A DNA stretch of 64,000 nt from Diadema setosum (taxonomy: Eukaryota; Echinodermata; Echinoidea; Diadematoida; Diadematidae): positions 10,845,453-10,909,452 of the forward strand of contig NC_092701.1 of the NCBI RefSeq assembly GCF_964275005.1. Direction: 5' to 3'. Positions 50,060 to 59,200 of this stretch are shown piece after piece. Position 1 is the first letter of the stretch; each line of letters opens with the position of its first letter. A program made the position numbers and the translations under genes. The notes beneath the pieces were generated by a model. That model saw only the letters and a program-made list of their open reading frames with translations. It was not told the origin of the DNA and ran no database searches.

Positions 50060-50080
50060 ATGCAGCGGATACAGCAATAA
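50060..50080 (+). promoter_or_regulatory. Six-codon upstream ORF overlapping the MIF start codon
   Basis: ATG at 50060 opens MQRIQQ and stops at TAA 50078-50080. The last A of the TAA is the A of the MIF ATG (TAATG). This arrangement would make MIF translation depend on leaky scanning or termination-reinitiation. Confidence 0.6.
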
Positions 50081-50187
50081 TGCCCACAGCTATCGTGACA
50101 ACCAACGCACTGAGAGACCAGTTCTCTCCGAGCTTCCTACCCAGCACGGTCCGCTTGATCAGCGACCTTCTCGACAAACCATTCAAG
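50080..50187 (+). CDS. MIF: MIF-family exon 1
   Basis: A 108-nt exon encoding 36 residues, MPTAIVTTNALRDQFSPSFL and PSTVRLISDLLDKPFK, then donor GTAGAG. The ATG was chosen because MP begins every MIF protein. The open frame extends upstream but holds no other ATG. Confidence 0.9.
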
Positions 50188-53100
50188 GTAGAGTTCGTGG
50201 TAGTTTTTGTTATGTGTTATGTGAATCGTTTTCTTTCTTTTTTTTTATTGATATGTGAATCGTTTTTCGTGTGGTTTAAATAAGGAGAAAATAACAGTAT
50301 CTGCAGGAAAGCTTATAGCATGCATGATGGGAACAACGGCTTTAATGCCTTCCTTTTATCATGTTTATAGGGACTCAGGACCAATGAGTATGACATTCGT
50401 GAAATGCTGGTCGCTTTCGTTGAGCCACTACATGCAAGTAGATTGCTCAGTCTATTCTTTGATTTGAAGTTATTTAATCCGATTACTTTCATACTCTTTT
50501 GACAATTATCCATGAACAGGAAACATTGTGATGATAGGCTAAACCTATCACAGCCAGCTATTTGAATTACCACATGAGTCTGTGGGGCCTGTATTCATAG
50601 TAATTTACCACATCTAGACAGTGCGTGTGGTATTTTGTGTGGTACCAACACGTACCACAAAGAATTACCGTAGGACATACCGATCGCATCAGGTTATGGA
50701 GGGTATTATACATCATACCACATGGATACCACAGCCACTACCGTGAGCCTGTGGTATTCATATAGGTAGCATTTCCCACTGAGTCCGTGTTGTTGCATAT
50801 TAGCGTGCATGGTACATGACTCGATTGTGTGGTAACATCCGATACCGCAGGATACATTGCATTTATTTTATACCACATAGATACCACAGCCAGCTATCAT
50901 CACATTACCGCATGAGTGTGGTACATACCAAACAGTCGGACCTACTTGTGGTAACATATATTAGTGTGTGGTACCAACACATACCACAGGGAATATCACA
51001 ATACTTTTTTTTTGTTAGTTTACATTGTGAATTACTGTGAGACCTTAGAGGCATAATTTACCATTTACAGATGAAAGAAAAGTCAGCTTTAGTGCTTCAA
51101 AATAGTTCTAAAATGTGAGTTAGGGATAGAAATAACCAATGTAAAAATTTGAATCATGACATATATATATATATATACAAAATATATTACATGAATACAT
51201 GTACTGCATGCAATAACGGATTGTCTCATTTTCCTCACGCTTCTTTGAGCAGCCTATATTACATGTAGCCGCAATATGATTATATACCAGACTCCGTGCA
51301 ATTCATTTAGTCGCAAGTCAATTTCAGCAATCTAGTACTTAACATTTATGGTGAAATTTGATCCGAGTATAACAGAAGCGGATCTAGAGGGGGGGGGGGG
51401 GTTGGGGGTTGCAATTTTTTTTTATCTTATCTTTTTTTTTAAACTTGTAATTCTATTTTTTTCTATTTATGGCAATGACCTCTATACCCAAAATAGTGGT
51501 GTTTTAGATGCAAGAAAACGCCATTTTCACACATAGATTTTCAAAAATTCTCCCTACTGTGGGAGGGGGGACACCCCCTCCCACACCCTCCCCCCCCCCC
51601 CCTCGCTCGGGCTCGGTCGCTACGCTCCCTCGCATACCGCCCCCAACCCCCTCCTTTATAAAAAGCTAGATCCGCCCCTGTATAAGGATCTTTGAATAAA
51701 AAGGAAGAGTTTATTTCCAACAACCTGCATTTTATTTTGTTATGTCCATGTCAGATTTGATTAAGCAATATAAAATTACCATGTTTATTTCAAGTGCAAG
51801 ACACAATGCAGGACGAAGGCGGAAGCTCAGATATAACAATCATAACTATTAAATCACTCTGCGGTAAAGGAAGAATCTTCTTATTTTAAATTACTATTGA
51901 TTATCAATTTTGATCGCGTAGAATACCATGCATGTCGTGCATGAACGTCAACTTGCAAAAATAAAATGGCATGTTTATAAGACTTGAGTGTTCTCAAGTT
52001 AATTTATCGTATACGGCCAAGATTAAGCTAATAGAGAGCCGATTTGGCTTTGAATCCGAGTAAATAGATTATAGATATCTAACCTTTGTCAACTATACCT
52101 TGTATAATTTCGAGAAAAGAAAACCCTACCTGTTTGCCATTAAAGCATAAATTTGCTCTACATGCTAATAGTGTGACTCATGCACAGGGCCATGCATATA
52201 TTATATCATGGCTGTGGAGAGAATGATGTTCCTCCAAACAATAAGACCATCAACAGGCACACAGCAAGTGAATATATTTCATTTGAAGCAGAGTTGTTCC
52301 CGCTTTCATAGCGCAAAACATCATTGTGGTGGGTATCCAGGGAGATGACATTGTGACAAACGTTTCTGCGTACTAGTATCCGTTTTACAGAGCGGCGTGA
52401 CCGCGGAAATCTAAAACTGAGTGCAATGATTATATCTTTTGAAATTATGTTTGTTTCGGATTTTGTTTATTTTTTTCTGCATTAATTTGATTATAAAGTA
52501 TTTAGTCTGTCAGTTTTGTTTTTATTTCGACGTGAATGCTACAGATCCTGTGGCGTAGGTCCTATCTAATATAAATGCGTGTATATGTGGTGATATACAA
52601 TAATCATCCATGCGATTTGCACAGCACTGCCATCACATATACTGTTGACATTTTGGGGAAATGCAAACTTGAAGGATGAAGTCTAACATTGAGGAGGTGT
52701 CATCTTTGTCATTGTAATTGCATCTTATGTATTACAAACAGGGTGTAGCGGTTATCTTGCAAAACGATGTGGCAATGGACGTCTACCACGCGGGTGATCA
52801 CGTGGTTTGGATTCGGGTGATCGGCGTTGGCGACTTTGCGGACGACAAAAAGAACGACGAGTATGTCTCGAAGATCACACAGCACGTGTCGGAAGATACG
52901 GGCATACCCTGCGATTTGTGAGTTGGGGCAATAGTTTGCACGTTATTACTCAGACATGCCTAACAACTATAGATTACACAAGGCTTTTACGCTTACACAC
53001 TTACATTACGCAGAGCACATTTGCGATGAATTAATACAAAGAAACCATAACCTATATTGTGACAAAAAGCATTGAAGTATTTTCATGGATCTGTTGTCCA

Positions 53101-53772
53101 TCTTGGGTAGATACCAGCATTTACATAAACGGAGAAACAAACCAGATACAATGTCAGGTACGTTCACTTTAATGGCTAATTTTTGACAGTGAGCTATAGT
53201 TTCACAATGTAACCATTCATAGTTCTTACAAGTGAAAATTATGAAATGTTTATAATTTACATAAACTGTATACTTTCGTTAGTAGCTGAGCTTTGTGTGT
53301 GGCGGATTCGGACTCCCACGACTCACAGTATTACTTAATTTCCTATACACAAGCAAGCAACCAGAGTAATTATGCTCTCGCATTAGACTGAATTATATCA
53401 CACGATTAACATATAATACGTTGTACATGCAACGTTGATCTACTTCACTTGCTTTTTTTACAGTGTACAAAGAAATAGAAAGAAATCGTGACCTATTACG
53501 GCAAAAAGCATTCATATATTTCCATGGATCTATCTTTTCTATCTTAGGTAACTACCAGCATAAATGGGATAGCAGGATTAACGATTTTCTCGTTGCATGA
53601 ATTCTCATTTTGTTCATTCTTTCCTTTATCCAGAATTTCTGTCTCTCTACAAGATATATCTCCGGCGCAAGTCGGTTTCGTCGGTGGTGAGTTGGCCCTT
53701 GACCGGATACGGCGCAGGAAAGCAGCTTCTCTGGTCACAGCGACTGGTCAAGGCGCTTCCACAGTATCTTAG
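50080..53772 (+). CDS. MIF: MIF/D-dopachrome tautomerase family protein, complete (3 exons, 140 aa)
   Basis: A secreted-without-signal cytokine and tautomerase fold protein. Exons 50080-50187, 52742-52917 and 53634-53772 join in phases 0 and 2, the same pattern as vertebrate MIF, whose first coding exon is also 36 codons. The product starts MPTAIVTTNALRDQFSPSFL, so Pro1 is exposed after Met removal. Lys32 (DLLDKPFK) and the Ile-Gly pair of the active site (RVIGVG) are kept. The Cys-X-X-Cys oxidoreductase motif of MIF is absent, and the Tyr95/Asn97 positions read as Ile/Val in LISVSLQDIS. The family ends near ISPAQVGFVGGELA, yet this protein runs on for about 25 residues (LDRIRRRKAASLVTATGQGA, STVS). 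Tautomerase activity is plausible but unproven. Closest subfamily (MIF or DDT) is undecided. Confidence 0.88.
50540..51000. repeat. Degenerate tandem repeat of TACCACA / TGTGGTA words
   Basis: Three degenerate units hold ATACCACAGCCA(G)CTA, TTACC(A/G)CATGAGT and GTGTGGTACCAACAC(A/G)TACCACA. The words occur on both strands, so short hairpins can form throughout. Confidence 0.65.
51373..51680. mobile_element. Short element, CAG...GGATC(C/T)AG family, copy 3, with 5-bp target duplication
   Basis: Ends CAGAAGCGGATCTAGAGGGG and the inverse CTAGATCCGCCCCTG. TATAA flanks both sides (51368-51372 and 51681-51685). It is 308 bp with G- and C-runs next to the ends. Confidence 0.75.
52742..52917 (+). 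CDS. MIF: MIF-family exon 2
   Basis: A 176-nt exon with acceptor AAACAG and donor GTGAGT, ending in phase 2. It encodes GVAVILQNDVAMDVYHAGDH, VVWIRVIGVGDFADDKKNDE and YVSKITQHVSEDTGIPCD. Human MIF exon 2 is 3 nt shorter and has the same phase. Confidence 0.9.
52918..53633. other. MIF-family intron 2
   Basis: AT-rich. The words AAAGAAA..., CATAACCTATTGTGAC and TTTCATGGATCTGTT recur near 53036-53110 and again, diverged, near 53465-53545. No gene was seen. Confidence 0.55.
53634..53772 (+). CDS. MIF: MIF-family exon 3 with C-terminal extension
   Basis: A 139-nt exon after a TTTATCCAG acceptor. It encodes ISVSLQDISPAQVGFVGGEL and then the extension ALDRIRRRKAASLVTATGQG, ASTVS, with TAG at 53770-53772. 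The extension contains the basic run RIRRRK. Confidence 0.88.
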
Positions 53773-54089
53773 TTCGCCTTGGGAAAGACAAGAGATCCGT
53801 CATAAGACCGTTTTTTTTTTTTGTTTTTTTTTTTTTTTTATGACGACGTTTCGCTCGTTGCAAAGAAAACGGGCTAGTGTTTTGTTAGTAATAGTACAGT
53901 ATTAGTTGTAAGTTCTGTTTTATACAATACAGTCTTATGTAGTTACATATAGACGTGCTTGTTCTTTTCGTTTTCTACTACACCCGTTCTTTCTCTTTAT
54001 TTTACTCTTTCCCAGCGCTTAGCAATTACTAGTATGATGTTAATAGGGCTTTAAATGTCGTATATAATTATTATTATTATTATTACTAT

Positions 54090-54135
<46 letters not shown>

Positions 54136-56150
54136 TGTTGTTGTTGTTGTTGTAGTAGTAATAGTAGTATCATTATTAGTTGAACACGTCTTAAGTGCTC
54201 GTTTCAAGGTTCAAACATTGTCATGGCGCTCAATGAAAGTATTCAGTATGACCAGATTAATCTCTTTCGTGACAGGCATGTAGGCGTCTATGTACGTAGA
54301 CAAGTTCTTCAGCCTGTGTTCGGATGATGTATTAACCGACTGCCAGCTTGCTCAACAAGACATGTGAATTCTTAGCGCACCAAATTTTAGGATATCCTTA
54401 TCACTGTTTTTATTTCAAATGACACATATTGAAATCAGTGATGTTATCATTGCTCGCATGTTAGCACTGTCTTCGGCAAAGTTTGGCAAATGTAGTTCTA
54501 GCAGCGCTATTATGCCGCCCTATCACTCCCAAAGTCTTTTACTTGATTTTCTATAAGCGTTTCTTTTATTTATCTATCGAACGCGTGAACCACAGTGACT
54601 GAAAAAAAAAATCCAGACCTTTTTATTTCATTTCATTCGATTTTATTTCAAAATAGAGTCATGGTATTGATTCAATCGAATGCGGACATAATATATACAG
54701 CAAAATTTGACCTTCAAAATGATTTCTATTCAGATGACCTGTCATCTATACAACAATCTAGAAAGTTATTAGATTTCGCTTAATGAACGCGATCCCTTTA
54801 TTCACTGCATTTTGATAGTAATGATGGTGGTGATAATGGTGGCTACTTGCAAAACACACAGGTCCTTCTTTTAACGCTCATGGTGCTTTCAGGAGTACTC
54901 ATACATGGCATGATACACAAGAACAGAGAAGCAAATAAACATCATTTAGGCACACAAGTTATACATACATCCAAAGCATGGATAAGTTAAGGTTGAACAA
55001 GTTAGTGTTAAAGTATTTTGCGGAAATGTTGGGAAGAGTTTTGGGAAAATCGTTACAAAGATTTGGACCTATAACAAAACATTCTCGATTACGTTATGAG
55101 TCTTCGAAATATGGTACATGAAATATCCTTGCATCGGTTGCATGAGGAACGTACATTTCGAATTGACTGGTTTGTACAATGTGATAGATTTATTCATATG
55201 ATCAGTGGAAGTTGAATAGTTTAGATTGCAATGTGTGAGGAAAAGGATTTCGAAGGGGATTTTGTCTACTCGGTGCTTTGTGAAGACACTTCAGAACTCG
55301 TGATGTATTATGGTCAGATCTTTAAATGAGTGTTAAAAGAAGACTTGCTGAATTCTGAAGTCGCTGTGTTTGAGATATTTGGAAGTTGAATTGCAGTGAA
55401 TTAGCAAACTATACGCGAGAAAAAATGGAGTATGGAGTATCATAAACGAATAACTTCTTGCCTATTCTTACTTGTTACACCTCAGAAACTGTCAGAATGG
55501 TGATCTTCAGTAAGGCCAAACCATGGATTATAATCATATAGTAAGTTCATCAACAGCAATTGACTTCACTACCAGCACATTGCAGGTGACATGATTCAAA
55601 TCTATACTGAAAGTAGTTTTAGATAACAATGATTATTGATGTCCTCAAAATATTCATTTTTCATAGTATGACAAGGCGTGTGTATGGATCAGAGACTATT
55701 GACTGAAATGCTGATAGTATATGTCACTTATTGATACTGAAATAAAAGTATACAACTTATATGATATTGTTTCTATATTTCTCGATTGTTGTGCAACTAT
55801 TTTACACATTTTTAGTTGATGTCGTCACTATTGGAAATACACCATTCCAGTGGGGATGGGAGAAAGCAGCTATAGGATCCTAAAGCGTCTATCAGTGCCT
55901 TGCTTACATCGGAGTTCATAAACACGCAGCGAAATTTGGTAGAGATGATACGACGACGAATACTAGTATCGTATAATAAAGATGTAAACGCATGTTTTAC
56001 ATTATCTATTCATAAGCTTCATTTGTGGAACGGTTCAAAGGATAAGTTTAAAGGATATCTTAAATCAAAACATAAGCTTATTAATTCACAGCTGTATACA
56101 TATACTGACGTCACTACAATGTCTACTGTGTAATGATCTATGGCGTCTTC
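53773..56150. other. Convergent intergenic region between MIF and the MetX-like gene
   Basis: Holds T-rich tracts right after the MIF stop, a retroposon-like tail with (ATT)n and (AGT)n tracts (54012-54175), and AT-rich DNA. AATAAA words near 54936 and 55740 are possible MIF poly(A) signals. No gene was recognised. Confidence 0.5.
54012..54175 (+). repeat. Retroposon-like tail plus (ATT)n, (AGT)n and (GTT)n microsatellites
   Basis: AGCGCTTAGCAATTACTAGT and GGGCTTTAAATGTCGTATAT followed by ATT repeats have the form of L2-like LINE/SINE tails. The microsatellite then changes to AGT and GTT units. Confidence 0.6.
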
Positions 56151-56156
56151 TTTCCA

Positions 56157-56162
56157 TTTATT
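56157..56162 (-). terminator. Poly(A) signal of the MetX-like gene
   Basis: AATAAA on the minus strand lies only 4 nt after the TGA stop at 56167-56169, implying a very short 3' UTR. Confidence 0.55.
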
Positions 56163-56166
56163 TCAT

Positions 56167-56229
56167 TCAGTCGGCTGGGCTTTGCGCTTCGTGCAACACC
56201 AACTCCGGCAACTCGGTCTCCAGATGGCC
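56167..56229 (-). CDS. MetX-like last exon
   Basis: A 63-nt exon after acceptor TATTAG. It encodes [20 protein letters not shown] and TGA. Confidence 0.82.
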   Translation of the reverse strand, partial: GHLETELPELVLHEAQSPAD

Positions 56230-59200
56230 CTAATACGAGACACAAACATACAAGCGAAAACACACAAAATACTACACATTCAGAAAAAAACTAGCTCGTC
56301 TTAAACTTTTTCCTGTGGGGAGTTGGGTGACAAACCAGGGAAATTACTAGGTATCAACGTTTAATCTTGTTATTAGTGTCACATGGTTGAATAAGCTCTT
56401 AACGCATAAAAATATATTCCGTAACAATTACCTTGAGAATTTGTTTAAAGTTGTATTGGTGTCACAATTTGAAAAATTCCTTAACCCATCTACGGTAACA
56501 TTTACCTTGAGCCTGGCAATACCACAAGCTTCTTTCCGAACACCGCCATGTACGTAATATTAGAGTGACCGACAGTGGGACATTTACCAGACAAAATTAT
56601 ATTTTGACTACACAAAGCAGGTCGAGTTGAAACCATATTGACTCGACTGCTAAAAAAAAGAAAGAAAAAAAAAAGAATATATATATATATATATATATAC
56701 ATATATATAAATCTAGCAAAGTTCATCGGAGGGTGAACTGTATACCCAAGTTTTCTTTTTTTAACACCTAAATTGAGAGATATGAGCCCTTATTACAATA
56801 TAAAACCTCTTAATTAAATTGTATGATCATTGTCAGTTTCTGATGAATGAGGTATAAGATAAAACATGAATGGATATGACCTTAATTGTATAAACAGGTA
56901 GGCCTATACGCACATCATAATTATTACCATGTGTATAGTGTGAGGGTTTGTGTGTGTGTGTGTGTATGTATGAGTGTGTGTGTGTGTGTGTGTGTGTGTT
57001 TGTAAGGGCATGCGACTATTCGTGTTTTATACAAGTTTGGAAATAAAAATGCAGATTAAAACGTTTTAACTTTCATTTTCTACATTTTTAATGAAAAAAA
57101 AAAAGACAGATGCACAGTACATGCACACATACACAGCATACGTATCCCAAATCATGTGATATAGGTATGAAGATCATGAAATATAGTATTTTGTACGGAA
57201 ACACAGAAATGTATACGTATGAAATTTGTTTGATACGTAACTATGATGGACACAGATACACACATTGGCCTACATATCTATCACAGAGAGTGCATAATCT
57301 ATGTTGGTGGTTAAATGCATATCATAATTACAATGAATAAATCAATTACCTTGATAGCTCCTCCAACGTTCGACAGATCAAGTAGAAAGGTGTCATGTCC
57401 ATAGATGGAGTTGATCTCGTAAAAAGCTACGGCATCATTACCTGAAATACACAACGCATGAGTGAAGCATTAAGTTGCAAAAGAGCAGATTACGCGAGGA
57501 TTTATCAGCACCGCATTTGTGTTTCTTTTACGTATGTGGGTGTGTTTGTGTTGTGAGGTCATCTTGTAGCATAAGAAAATCCAAACTTGAAATCAACAAA
57601 AGGAATTAATCTCCTCAGTTTTAACTCATGATGAAATGAAAAGCAAGGAAGTATTCAGGACCATTGGTACAGTATTGGTGGAGAAGAGAATTGGGCTTTT
57701 AACTTTTTGCGAGATACAAACTTATAAAATAGTACAGAACATACCATTTTAAGAGGAATTCGAAGTTTATCTAATGAAAATCGGGTTTGGAATGACTGAA
57801 ACATCAAAAAAAAAAATAAGGTAAAACAAAGCGATTGTAATAAAATGTGGGTCCCACATCTTATTAGAATCGCTCTGTTTTGGATATCTCAGCCATTTCA
57901 AAACCAATTTTCGTCCAACGTTGAATTCCTTATGGAATTACATGCTCTTTCATATTTCATAAGAGGTTTCTCACTATCTCACCAAAAAATGTAAGAAACT
58001 TGAAATTAGGTCTCAGCCAAAACTATACGATTAACTAATTAGTCAGCTGACTTGAAACCCCAAATAAACTTAACACAGGACTGTTCTCAACTTGTCGTTT
58101 TATACAAGATGCAGTTATCACCGAAGTTATTGGGTGACGTTATTTTCTGAAGTTGATAATCGCAAGAGGAATGAATGAATTCGAACACAAACCCGACTTG
58201 AAAACCTGAGAACTTTCAGGACCTACCGTTCCTACACTGGAACCATCACAAAACGCTGAGAAAAGTAATGGGGTTTCAAATATCAAATTGGATTTTTCCT
58301 TTCATTCCATTTTATTTATTGTTTTTTGACGAACTTTTTCGTAAACGCAAATTTAAAAAAAAATAGCAACAACAAACAAAAAACTACTCGTTCAAGATAT
58401 GAAAGTAAAGGTACGTTTTACATCGTGATATCATAATATCATCACAGCAGGCCTTTCAAAATCCATGATGGGTTTCCATATTTTGACACAAAAAGCAGAG
58501 CTTGAAAGCGTGACAGAATCCTGAAAGAAACCTGTAATCTGTGATTAATTTGAAATTTTTGGTCTTCGTGGACACAAAGAGGTATTCAAGTAACGACCCT
58601 GGTGCTGTCTAATTTGCGCTTTATACGCTTCTTTGGTGCTTGTCCTATAGTCCACGGTCTAAAATGTAATCCTTATATAAATTGTTTTACCAAGGTGGTA
58701 TATACTATACGGGTCATTATGGCTCTTTGGCGTGACTGGAGTTCACCACATACTCACCGGAGGCTTTGAGGAGGTCCACCAACTCCCTTTGCTGCCCGGT
58801 AGGGAAGAGGATATCGGAGTTGATACCCAACACCAGGACAGGGCATCGAACCCTAGACATGCCATCTCGCAAGGAGCTGAACCCTTCCCCCATGTCAAAC
58901 ATGTCAATAGCCTATAAGTTTGTATACATAGCAAATGGTAGGGGAAAAGGAACAAGTTAAACACAAAATATCTACAGTAAAATATCTCAAATAAACTCGA
59001 GTCATTAACTTGCCATACAGGATATGATACGCGAAGATCTAGCTCGCCATTTCCTCTTTGCGGTCGTGTTTGTTTGTTTGTCTGTCTGTCTGTCTGTTAA
59101 CTTGTTTTGTTTCTGCATTTTCCAGAAGAAAAATAACAAACATGAACACGAATAAAACGACGAAATGAAAAAAAAAATCGTGCGGAAAAAAAAATCATAA

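Larger units (their letters stand above)
50188..52741. other. MIF-family intron 1
   Basis: Contains the TACCACA-rich repeat 50540-51000, a (TA)n tract near 51163, the short element 51373-51680 and AT-rich sequence. No exon was seen. Confidence 0.6.
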
